The translations under genes and the position numbers were made by a program. A model generated the notes under the pieces. That model was given only the letters and a program-made list of their open reading frames with translations. It was not told where the DNA came from and ran no database searches. Below are positions 27,116 to 34,755 of a stretch of 64,000 nt of DNA, one piece after another; position 1 is the stretch's first letter; each line of letters starts with the position of its first letter. Source of the stretch: Clostridium drakei (GTDB lineage Bacteria; Bacillota; Clostridia; Clostridiales; Clostridiaceae); assembly GCF_000633595.2 (NCBI RefSeq), contig NZ_JIBU02000005.1:109640-173639 (forward strand), read 5' to 3'.

Positions 27116-28345
27116 ATGTCAAAGGGAAAAAGTAAATACGTATTTATAGCAGCAATAATTGCTTCAGTGATTTTTACCAGTGGTACTGTTAAGGCAAGAG
27201 AATTAAATAGAGAAACTACAGATGCTCATAAATCATGGAATTTAGAATTTAATCAAGATGTAGATTTTAATGATGAAGTTAAAAGTGACATAACTGTAGT
27301 AGATAGCAAAGGAAATGTCTTAGTTACAAATATAAGATTAGGAAATAGTAAAACTATAATAGTAGATTGCCCTAAAGAAGGATATAAAGTAGGAGAACAT
27401 TATGTAATAAATATAAGTGATAAGCTTCGTTCTAAAAAAAATAAACAGTTAAAGGAAAATGTAAAGTGTAATTTTGTAATAAATGCTGCTGAAGATATTT
27501 ATGGGAAAAAAGTAGATACTGCAATGAAGCTTGGAATAAATAAGATATTAGAGGAATTTAAAGAGGGTTCAGGAAATGATTGGGAAGCATTAATATTATC
27601 AAGATATGGACAGGAAGTTCCTGCAAAGTATTTAAGCAATCTGGAAAGTAATTTAAAAGCTTGTAATGGTATTATGGGTCAACCTACAGACTATGAAAGA
27701 ACTACCTTAGCTTTAATGGCTATAGGAAAAGATCCTACTAATTTTAATGGATATAATTTAATAGAAAAAATATATAACAATGATGATATGCAAAATCAAG
27801 GTATAAATGCTTATATTTTTGCACTTATAGCTTTAGATTCAGGAAAGTTTAATGTACCTGAAAATGCTGTTTGGACAAGAGAGAAGCTTATAAATGAAAT
27901 ATTGAATGGTAGAACTGAAGATAAAGGATGGTCCTATGGTGGAGATACTGCAGATCCAGATATGACTGGAATGGGACTTATAGCTTTAGCACCTTATAAG
28001 GATAGAAGTGATGTGAAAATTGCTATAGATCAAGCAGTAAATAGGCTTTCTGCTATACAAAATGCAGATGGCGGTTTTTCTTCTTGGGGAACAGTAAATA
28101 GTGAAAGTTGTTCTCAGGTTATTATAGCTCTTTGTGCTAATGGAATAGATCCTACAGGAGATAAGTTTACTAAAAATGGTAAAAATGCATTAGATGGATT
28201 ACTTCAATGTCAGGTAGAAGGTGGTGGCTTCTATCATACAAAGGAAACTGGATATAATACCATGGGAACAGATCAGGCACTTGAAGCACTTGAAGCTTAC
28301 AAAATGTTTAAAGAAGGAAAAGGAAGCTTATATATTTTTAAATAA
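27116..28345 (+). CDS. Secreted alpha/alpha-barrel protein (transcobalamin alpha-domain-like)
   Basis: 409 residues. Signal peptide to about residue 27; a Big_5-like module about 38-125; then an alpha/alpha barrel about 130-405 closely similar to that of the 20191 product: NLIEKIYNNDDMQNQGINAY, GWSYGGDTADPDMTGMG and SESCSQVIIALCANGIDPT. Catalytic acid motifs of true terpene cyclases are not evident. The gene lies between the two S-component/DUF4430 pairs. Strong GAGGAGTGG. If the transcobalamin comparison holds, this would be the barrel half and the 26310 or 29196 product the beta half of a split carrier. Confidence 0.85.
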   Translation: MSKGKSKYVFIAAIIASVIFTSGTVKARELNRETTDAHKSWNLEFNQDVDFNDEVKSDITVVDSKGNVLVTNIRLGNSKTIIVDCPKEGYKVGEHYVINISDKLRSKKNKQLKENVKCNFVINAAEDIYGKKVDTAMKLGINKILEEFKEGSGNDWEALILSRYGQEVPAKYLSNLESNLKACNGIMGQPTDYERTTLALMAIGKDPTNFNGYNLIEKIYNNDDMQNQGINAYIFALIALDSGKFNVPENAVWTREKLINEILNGRTEDKGWSYGGDTADPDMTGMGLIALAPYKDRSDVKIAIDQAVNRLSAIQNADGGFSSWGTVNSESCSQVIIALCANGIDPTGDKFTKNGKNALDGLLQCQVEGGGFYHTKETGYNTMGTDQALEALEAYKMFKEGKGSLYIFK

Positions 28346-28376
28346 AAAAAGCATTTAAAAGAGAGGTAAGCTCAAT

Positions 28377-29063
28377 ATGAAAAAGCTTATAATTACTTTT
28401 ACAGCAGTTATTGTTATATTTCTTATGCTAATAACATTAAATAAGGATATGCAGACGGGGATTTCTTTAATTATTACATTAGGAGTATTTTTTATACTTT
28501 TTATGAGTTATTTTTATTTTGAAAAATCTAACTCAGGTACAAAGGAAATAGCTATAATAGCAACTTTAAGTGCCTTTGCAGCAGTTTCTAGAATGGCTTT
28601 TGCACCTATTCCAAATGTAAAACCTGTAACTTTCCTTGTAGCACTTTCTGGTTTTGTATTTGGTCCTTATGAAGGCTTTTTAATTGGGAGTACTACAGCT
28701 TTTTTATCCAATATATTTTTTGGTCAAGGGTCTTGGACACCCTGGCAGATGTTTTCTTGGGGACTTGTGGGAATACTATCAGGAATATGGGGGAAAAGAG
28801 GAAAAGGAGTTTCTGCTGTAACATTTTCCATAGTATGTTTTGTATTTGGTTTTATGTTTGATTGGATTATGAATATATGGTATGTATCTGCCTTTATAAA
28901 GCCAATAAGTATTAAAAGTATTATAGGAGCATATATAGCAGGCTTTACATTTGATATTTTACATGGAGGAGGTTCCTTTATATTTTCCATAATTTTTTAT
29001 GACAGTTTTTTACCAGTGCTGAAGCGCTATAAGATGAAGCTTGATATAAGCTATATCAAGTGA
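28377..29063 (+). CDS. ECF S component 2, paralog of S component 1
   Basis: 228 residues, same motifs as the 25598 product (RMAFAPIPNVKPVTFLVAL, FGQGSWTPWQMFSWG). It arose by duplication of the S/DUF4430 pair. It is shorter at the C terminus: S1 continues SYIK-DNKKLGG whereas S2 stops after SYIK, exactly where a structured intergenic element begins. It may keep full function because the lost tail follows the last membrane segment. Ribosome site GAGAGGTAAG. Confidence 0.8.
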   Translation: MKKLIITFTAVIVIFLMLITLNKDMQTGISLIITLGVFFILFMSYFYFEKSNSGTKEIAIIATLSAFAAVSRMAFAPIPNVKPVTFLVALSGFVFGPYEGFLIGSTTAFLSNIFFGQGSWTPWQMFSWGLVGILSGIWGKRGKGVSAVTFSIVCFVFGFMFDWIMNIWYVSAFIKPISIKSIIGAYIAGFTFDILHGGGSFIFSIIFYDSFLPVLKRYKMKLDISYIK

Positions 29064-29068
29064 AGCTG

Positions 29069-29165
29069 ATCAAGTGAGTCTTAGAAGAACTTATCCAGGC
29101 GCGTAGCAGTGCTTATCCCCCATTTGAAGAATATGGGGGTATTAGCAATGGTAGCGATCGGATAA
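29069..29165 (+). ncRNA. Structured intergenic element, copy A
   Basis: Core of 91 nt at 29075-29165 that aligns without gaps to 62339-62429. Outer stem TTATCC (29091-29096) / GGATAA (29160-29165); inner stems 29100-29102/29154-29156, 29110-29112/29145-29147 and CCCCCAT/ATGGGGG (29117-29123/29133-29139). Six inner base pairs differ from copy B by compensatory change. It lacks the 5' hairpin of copy B. Placed between the stop of S component 2 and the DUF4430 gene. I do not recognise the family. Confidence 0.7.
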
Positions 29166-29195
29166 ATTTACAAAGAATTAGATGGGAGTTGAAAT

Positions 29196-29948
29196 ATGGA
29201 TAAAAATAAAAAAAAATATGTAATAGCAGCATCAGCTTTTGTTATCTGTTTTATTTTGTTCATTTTAGCTATTAGAGTACAAAAAATGTATGCTAATAAT
29301 GTTACCAATGAACAATCAACTTCTCAAAAAAAACAGAGTGATATTGGGAAAAGTGAAGATAAAAAAAGCATAGAAGTAAAAAAAGAAAATAAGAAAGCAG
29401 AAGATAGCTCCACTAAAACAGAAGCTGCTAAGAATAAAGAAAATAGCAATACAAAAACAAGCAGTACAGCCACAGCTGATATATCTGGTGAAGGAAGTTC
29501 AAAAACAAGTAATACACAGGAAAATTCAAAGGCTAATTCAGTTGTTAGTGAAAATATAAAAGTAAAGCCAGATGATCCAGATGAACAATATTCATTTCAG
29601 TTTATTGACACAGTTAATGGAAACAATGTGTTTTTAAAGAAGAATGTTGATAATATGGATGGTGAGACTGTAGGTTATATAACTGAAAGACTTTTAGATG
29701 AAGCTAAAATAAGCTATAAAGCTACAGGTTCAGTATCTACTATATATTTTGCTGCAATAAACGGACTTGAAGAAAAAAAAGCAGGAAAGTTGTCTGGATG
29801 GTGTTACTATGTAAGAAAGAAAGGAGAAAATAAGTTTCAAAAGCCTAATGTAGGAAGTGGACAGTGGATATATCATAAAGGAGATATCATAGTTTGGAAA
29901 TATCTTGCTGATGGAATACATGATGGTTATTCTGATGACTGGATGTAG
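29196..29948 (+). CDS. Membrane-tethered DUF4430 protein 2
   Basis: 250 residues, paralog of the 26310 product with the same plan: MDKNKKKY start, single membrane segment about 8-28, Lys/Ser/Thr/Asn-rich tether about 40-125, C-terminal DUF4430 domain with DGETVGYITERLLDEAKISY, KLSGWCYYVRKKG and GQWIYHKGDIIVWKYL. The tether differs in sequence but not in character, as expected for a flexible spacer. GGGAGTTG ribosome site matches that of the first copy. Unlike the first pair, it is separated from its S component by the structured element. Likely extracellular partner of an S component (inference). Confidence 0.82.
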   Translation: MDKNKKKYVIAASAFVICFILFILAIRVQKMYANNVTNEQSTSQKKQSDIGKSEDKKSIEVKKENKKAEDSSTKTEAAKNKENSNTKTSSTATADISGEGSSKTSNTQENSKANSVVSENIKVKPDDPDEQYSFQFIDTVNGNNVFLKKNVDNMDGETVGYITERLLDEAKISYKATGSVSTIYFAAINGLEEKKAGKLSGWCYYVRKKGENKFQKPNVGSGQWIYHKGDIIVWKYLADGIHDGYSDDWM

Positions 29949-30007
29949 CAATTTAAATTGTCATAATAACATAGTTCACAATAATTTAATTAAAATTTGA
30001 TAATTTG

Positions 30008-30036
30008 TTGACAAATAAGGGAAAATGATGTAATGT
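30008..30036 (+). promoter_or_regulatory. Sigma-A promoter of riboswitch 5
   Basis: TTGACA at 30008-30013 and TAATGT at 30031-30036 with a 17-base spacer. The same promoter layout precedes riboswitch 6. Confidence 0.75.
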
Positions 30037-30069
30037 AAAGGTGTAGATAATTACAAATTTAATAGTATT

Positions 30070-30264
30070 TGGTACAGGCTTCCCCGATGGGAATTAATAG
30101 GGAAAGTGGTGAAAAGCCACTGCAGCCCCCGCTTCTGTAAGGATGATGAAAGTCACAATATACCACTGAAGGCATGAGTCTTTGGGAAGGTGTGATAAGT
30201 AAGATGATTCTAAGTCAGTAGACCTACCTGTTTCTATGGATATAGTGCTCTCGGAGGGAGAGAT
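30070..30264 (+). promoter_or_regulatory. Cobalamin riboswitch 5
   Basis: GGTACAGGCTTCC at 30071, AATAGGGAAAGTGGTGAAAA at 30096-30115, loop 5 CAGCCCCCGCTTCTGTAAG at 30123-30141, ACCACTGAAGGC...TTTGGGAAGG core, then AAGTCAGTAGACCTACC (30212-30228) and terminal hairpin CTCTCGGAGGGAGAG (30248-30262). Nearly identical to riboswitch 6 through the terminator. Controls the 30567-40269 genes. Confidence 0.94.
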
Positions 30265-30326
30265 AAGTATCGAGCGATGTTGTGATTTTAGTTTTTTAAG
30301 CTAAAGCTATATTCGTGTCGTATATT

Positions 30327-30352
30327 AAGACCTTCGAAAGAAGGTCTTTTTT
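30327..30352 (+). terminator. Intrinsic terminator of riboswitch 5
   Basis: Perfect nine-base stem AAGACCTTC / GAAGGTCTT with a GAAA loop, followed by TTTT. Same loop and near-same stem as the terminators of riboswitches 2 and 6. Confidence 0.92.
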
Positions 30353-30401
30353 ATGTTAACTAAAGGTGAATTTAACATAAATATTAAGATAAGTCAGCAA
30401 G

Positions 30402-30469
30402 CTTGCCTTTATATTAAAAATACCCTCAAATAATATGTCTTCTTACCTAATTTCCTATATAAAGGCAAG
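30402..30469 (+). repeat. Inverted repeat upstream of the 30567 gene
   Basis: Thirteen-base perfect arms CTTGCCTTTATAT (30402-30414) and ATATAAAGGCAAG (30457-30469) with a 42-base spacer, between the riboswitch terminator and the coding start. Function unknown; not a simple terminator because no T run follows. Confidence 0.6.
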
Positions 30470-30566
30470 TATAAAAATATAACAGTTATATAGCTGAATA
30501 AATAATATGTGTACACAAAAAACAAATCTCCAAGAAAAAAATAAAATTAAAGGGAGCGTGTAAAAA

Positions 30567-31358
30567 ATGATTAAAACACTAAAAAACAAATTATTTGCTA
30601 CTTTGTGTGTGACAGCATTAACTTTAGGAGCTGTAACAGCTACATCCACTTTTAATAGTGTACAAGCAGCTGACAAAACTGTTTATGTGGATGTTGAAAA
30701 GAATGTAATGGGTCAAGCACCTATTTTACAACCAAAAGCAGTTATTCTTGATGATTCAAAAACAATTTATGATGCTACAAAAAATGCGGTTAGCTCTGAT
30801 AATATTGATGGAAATACCTCAGGTTCTTATATAAAAGCTTTTAAGGATACTGCTAGTTTTAATTATGCTAAATATAAATATGCAAAACAATTACCAGCAA
30901 TTGTTACTGATACAACTACAGCATATAATCAAAAAATTGTTTCTGATCCAAATTGGTTAAGAGAAAAAGAATACAATGGAATTTCAGGTTGGATGTTTAC
31001 AGTGAATAATACAGATCATGATTCAAGCTATAATTATTATACTGCAGCTACACCAATATCAAGCTTGCCAAATGGAGCTGTAATACGTTGGGAATTTTCA
31101 ATGGCTTGCGGATGCGATTTGGGAAATGCTGGATGGATGCCGGATGGAACAGTTACAAATGGATACTATAATTGGAATACCTCTTCAACTGGCCCATTTT
31201 TTACAAGAGCAGACAAGACAACTTTAATAAAAGCAATGGCAAACCATAGTGATAAAACAGACTCTTCTTACACTAATGCATTAAATGATTTAAAAAATTT
31301 GACAATTCAACAAGCTGCTGTGGATGATGATTATGATGCTAGCGGGGTTTTAAAATAA
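30567..31358 (+). CDS. Secreted DUF4430-like protein directly behind riboswitch 5
   Basis: 263 residues. Signal peptide to about residue 34 (VQAAD). The centre resembles a DUF4430 domain: GISGWMFTVNNTDHDSSYNY followed by LPNGAVIRWEFS, with the conserved aromatic and the Gly-x-x-Ile-x-Trp strand. A Cys-containing segment MACGCDLGNAGWMPDG then follows, unlike the other copies here. The N-terminal third and the C-terminal helical tail have no recognised domain. No anchor. Being the first gene behind riboswitch 5 it should be the most tightly cobalamin-controlled of the group. Small size suggests a soluble or loosely bound carrier; ligand unknown. Confidence 0.75.
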   Translation: MIKTLKNKLFATLCVTALTLGAVTATSTFNSVQAADKTVYVDVEKNVMGQAPILQPKAVILDDSKTIYDATKNAVSSDNIDGNTSGSYIKAFKDTASFNYAKYKYAKQLPAIVTDTTTAYNQKIVSDPNWLREKEYNGISGWMFTVNNTDHDSSYNYYTAATPISSLPNGAVIRWEFSMACGCDLGNAGWMPDGTVTNGYYNWNTSSTGPFFTRADKTTLIKAMANHSDKTDSSYTNALNDLKNLTIQQAAVDDDYDASGVLK

Positions 31359-31471
31359 TTTTAATGATTTAAATTATTAGTTTTAAATCTATATCGATGA
31401 TATTGGCTGAAAAATATAAAATTCATACTTAAGTTTTAAATACTAGAGAAATGGGTTTTGTAAATTTAGAT

Positions 31472-31507
31472 AATGGTCTGGTTATTATAAACTAGGCCAT
31501 TATTTTG
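31472..31507 (+). terminator. Probable terminator after the 30567 gene
   Basis: Twelve-base stem AATGGTCTGGTT / AACTAGGCCATT with two G-T pairs, followed by ATTTTG. Partial termination would lower expression of the two large genes downstream relative to the first. Confidence 0.7.
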
Positions 31508-31528
31508 AATTGTGTAAGGGGGATATAA

Positions 31529-34500
31529 ATGAAAAAATTTTTTAAAGCATTAAGTATAGAAATGATATTAGTATTTATTATAACTATATTTACACCCTAC
31601 TTGGCTAGAGCGGATGGAGAATTAAGTCCATCTTTGAAGACTGATAGTTTAGGAAATTACATAGTGGCTACTGTAGATGATTTGAATACATTACGTAATG
31701 ATATTGACAAGGGTATAGATTATTCAGGCAAAAATGTTGAATTAACTAAAGATATTGATATAAGTGAAGCTAAAATTTTAAATTCTTTTACAACAGATAA
31801 TGCATTTGGTGGAAATTTTAATGGAAATTTTCATACTATAAGTGGTTATAGTGATGCTAAGTCTGGTTTGTTTTCAGTTGTTAGTAAAGATGGTGTAATA
31901 TCAAATGTTAGAATTGATGCCAAGGTAGAAATTTATAATGGTAAAAATGAATCTTATGGGCTAATTGCCAATAAAGCTGGAGGAACAATTATTTGTTGTT
32001 CTTCAACAGGAAGCATCACAAATATTAGCAATCTTATTTATGAAGGAGGAATAGTTGCCGAAAATTGTACTGGAAGTGGAAATAACTTAGTAAAAGGATG
32101 TATAAGAGATTGTTATAGTAATATAATTATTTATAATAAATCAGAAGATGTAGATAATGCAGGAATCTGTGGAGGAATTTGTGCAGAATCTGGGAGGCAG
32201 TTGAATAATTGTTATTTTTATGGCAAATTTGAAGGCATTGGTGTCAAAGATAATATTGAAAATGCATTTTGGCAACCAATTGTATGGAATGATACAAATT
32301 TAGATGCAGGTGCGAAAGCTTGCATATATGATAAAGATTTATTTGGCGATTTTTCAGTAGATTTTTCCGGAAATGCTCAAGGATATACTACAGAGGATAT
32401 GAAAAATAAAAATACATACACAACACTAGGTTTTGATTTTGATAAAATCTGGAAAATTGACTCTTCAAATGAAGGATATCCATATTTAAATCCAGAAAAC
32501 ACAAAAAAATCAGCAACAAAAGTTAATGTAGATGTAAAGATAACAGCTGAAGATAAAACTTATGATACTAATGTATCAGTTGGAGAAAATTTGAAAACTA
32601 AAATTAAGGATATAAAATTAGTTCCACAAGATTCTAAATATGCAGATTTAATAAGTAAATATAATGTTACTGCTGCTTATGATGGAAATGTGGCATTTTC
32701 AGCACCAACTATTGGAAATGTACCGGTTAATATTGATAGTAGTAAAGTCAAAATTACTTATGATCCGAATAACGATTATGAATTTGTTATTGGCAAGTTA
32801 TTGCCTTCAAATGCAAAGTTATTAGATAATGGTACAGCAGTTCCTACAGAAGACAAGCAAAAAGAACAGATAGAGAATGCAAAAAAAGCAGAAGATATAC
32901 TTTATAAAAAATTAGGTGTTGGACAAGGAGCTGTACCTAAATTTACATGGAGTGGAAATAAAACAAGTAAAGATGGAAAAGATGGAGGCGAAGAGGGGAC
33001 TGTAGAATTAAATGATTATGTATGGGAAATATTTTCGTCTGCTCGTTCTGGATATACTGTGAGAGATGGCTTTTACGATGACTGGTTTAAAAGTGTACAA
33101 ACTGGTTTGCAAAAAATGAAGGCTGAAGGAATAACTCCACAGGATGTAAAAATGACAGAATGGGACAAATTAGTTTTAGCAATTACTGCTATAGGATATG
33201 ATCCAAGGGATATAGAAGCTTACAATTTAATTGATATTATTTCAAACCAAAATTATTTATCCATTTCACATCAAACTTTTTCTACACAATATGCTTTACT
33301 TGCTTTAAATTCTTATAATTATACAATACCTGATAATGGAAAACGTATTGATAAACAAGCATTAATTCATAAATGGGCTCAAGATTTATTAGGAAATAAG
33401 GATGATGAGGATTCTATTGCAGTGGGAAATGATGTTGGTGATATGTGGCTTATGACATTTCAACCAATAGCAACTTATTATGGAGTTAATGGTTATGATG
33501 ATGTAAAACAGGCTATGGATTATGTATTCAATAGATGTTCAAATTCACAGACCTATAAAGGTTCATTTTATGGTGGATATAATGGTGATTACAATAATCC
33601 ATGGACAAATGCCCAAGTTTATATGACCATTGGAATGGCAAAGGAAAAAATATTTGACAGTAAATATATAAAAAATGGTAATACAATGATAGATGCAGCA
33701 TTAGAGAAGTTTGACATTAAAAATGGAACTACTCAGTATGATTCTACAATCTATGAGCCAGCACAGATATGTCGTGGAATAGATTCTTTAGTAAGATCTT
33801 ATGAAGGTAGAAATTCAATTTTTGATTGTACAGATGTTAAGGATTCTACAGTATTAGTAAATAATGCTATAGAAGCACTGCCAGACAGTATAACTTCTGC
33901 TAATAAGAAAGAGGTTGAGGATGCTCAAAAACTATATGATGCACTTACTAATGCTAAAAAAGCTTCTATTAAAGATAATACTAAGGCAAAGCTTGATGCA
34001 GCAAAAAAAGCTTTGGATAATCCTATTCCAGATGTTACAGCTGCATCAGTTGCAGCAGGAATAACCAGTGTAACAGCACCATTAAAAAATGTAACAAATT
34101 TAATTTTACCAATAGTGCCATCTGGTTATAAAATAGTTATTAAATCATCAGACAAACCTGAGGTTATAGGATTAGATGGAAAAATAACACCACCAGATAA
34201 AGATACCACAGTTGCTTTAATATTTACAGTAACCAATACAGCAGATAACACTACAGCAGATACTGCAAGTATAAATGTAACAGTATCAGCTAAGGATGAT
34301 ACTGGTATTGATAAAACAATAGAAATTAGCAATTTGACACAAGAAAAACAATTTAATTTGGGAAATGATGCTCAAATAACTATACAGGCTGCAAATAAAA
34401 GCAGTGAAGCTAAAAATGTTGCTCTCATAGTTGGCATATATGACAATAATGGAGCACTTGTAAGCTATGGTGCATCACAGCAAAATATAAATGCTTCAAG

Positions 34501-34633
34501 TATTGTTAAATTAAGAGTTTTATTAAAATTACCCAATAAAGGAAATTATACAGTTAAAGGATTTATATGGAATGGACTAGAAGAAATGACACCTATTTCA
34601 TATCCTATAGAAATACCTGTTTTGAATAAATAA
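31529..34633 (+). CDS. Secreted protein with GLUG-like beta region, alpha/alpha barrel and C-terminal module
   Basis: 1034 residues. Signal peptide to about 28; a beta-rich region about 45-310 with GLUG-type repeats (FGGNFNGNFHTISGY, SGLFSVVSKDGVISNV, YGLIANKAGG), seen in surface adhesin-like proteins; a beta module about 328-430; an alpha/alpha barrel about 440-765, more divergent than in the 20191 and 27116 products (WDKLVLAITAIGYDPRDIEA); a short helical segment about 770-832; a beta module; and the shared C-terminal module about 933-1034 (LGNDAQITIQAANKSSEAKN). No DUF4430 and no wall anchor seen. GGGGG ribosome site. Second gene of the riboswitch 5 unit. Confidence 0.82.
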   Translation: MKKFFKALSIEMILVFIITIFTPYLARADGELSPSLKTDSLGNYIVATVDDLNTLRNDIDKGIDYSGKNVELTKDIDISEAKILNSFTTDNAFGGNFNGNFHTISGYSDAKSGLFSVVSKDGVISNVRIDAKVEIYNGKNESYGLIANKAGGTIICCSSTGSITNISNLIYEGGIVAENCTGSGNNLVKGCIRDCYSNIIIYNKSEDVDNAGICGGICAESGRQLNNCYFYGKFEGIGVKDNIENAFWQPIVWNDTNLDAGAKACIYDKDLFGDFSVDFSGNAQGYTTEDMKNKNTYTTLGFDFDKIWKIDSSNEGYPYLNPENTKKSATKVNVDVKITAEDKTYDTNVSVGENLKTKIKDIKLVPQDSKYADLISKYNVTAAYDGNVAFSAPTIGNVPVNIDSSKVKITYDPNNDYEFVIGKLLPSNAKLLDNGTAVPTEDKQKEQIENAKKAEDILYKKLGVGQGAVPKFTWSGNKTSKDGKDGGEEGTVELNDYVWEIFSSARSGYTVRDGFYDDWFKSVQTGLQKMKAEGITPQDVKMTEWDKLVLAITAIGYDPRDIEAYNLIDIISNQNYLSISHQTFSTQYALLALNSYNYTIPDNGKRIDKQALIHKWAQDLLGNKDDEDSIAVGNDVGDMWLMTFQPIATYYGVNGYDDVKQAMDYVFNRCSNSQTYKGSFYGGYNGDYNNPWTNAQVYMTIGMAKEKIFDSKYIKNGNTMIDAALEKFDIKNGTTQYDSTIYEPAQICRGIDSLVRSYEGRNSIFDCTDVKDSTVLVNNAIEALPDSITSANKKEVEDAQKLYDALTNAKKASIKDNTKAKLDAAKKALDNPIPDVTAASVAAGITSVTAPLKNVTNLILPIVPSGYKIVIKSSDKPEVIGLDGKITPPDKDTTVALIFTVTNTADNTTADTASINVTVSAKDDTGIDKTIEISNLTQEKQFNLGNDAQITIQAANKSSEAKNVALIVGIYDNNGALVSYGASQQNINASSIVKLRVLLKLPNKGNYTVKGFIWNGLEEMTPISYPIEIPVLNK

Positions 34634-34656
34634 TAAATTAAACTCAATATTACAAA

Positions 34657-34720
34657 GGGCTGTCACACTAAGAATAAATATTACAACATGGTGAAACCGA
34701 ATTTCTTAATGTGGCAGCCC
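34657..34720 (+). repeat. Inverted-repeat element of the GGGCTGTC family, copy 1
   Basis: GGGCTGTCACACTAAGA (34657-34673) pairs with TCTTAATGTGGCAGCCC (34704-34720) with few mismatches. The inner AATAAATATTACAACAT is also found, inverted, in the copy at 40352-40448. It could end transcription of the 31529 gene or be a small non-autonomous mobile element. Confidence 0.65.
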
Positions 34721-34755
34721 AATTATTTTAAAACATAGAGATTAGGAGGGTTTTT

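Noticed and set aside
29069..29080. IS200/IS605-type insertion next to a TTGAT target
   Set aside because: The complement of ATCAA is at the wrong side for that mechanism and no transposase or end hairpins of that type are seen.
29069..29165. Structured element as a T-box, c-di-GMP-II, SAM, lysine or known ribozyme motif
   Set aside because: Compared with the consensus cores I remember; none of their invariant motifs is present.
12150..34633. LPXTG sorting signals on the anchorless surface proteins
   Set aside because: None of the C termini has an LPXTG motif with a hydrophobic tail.
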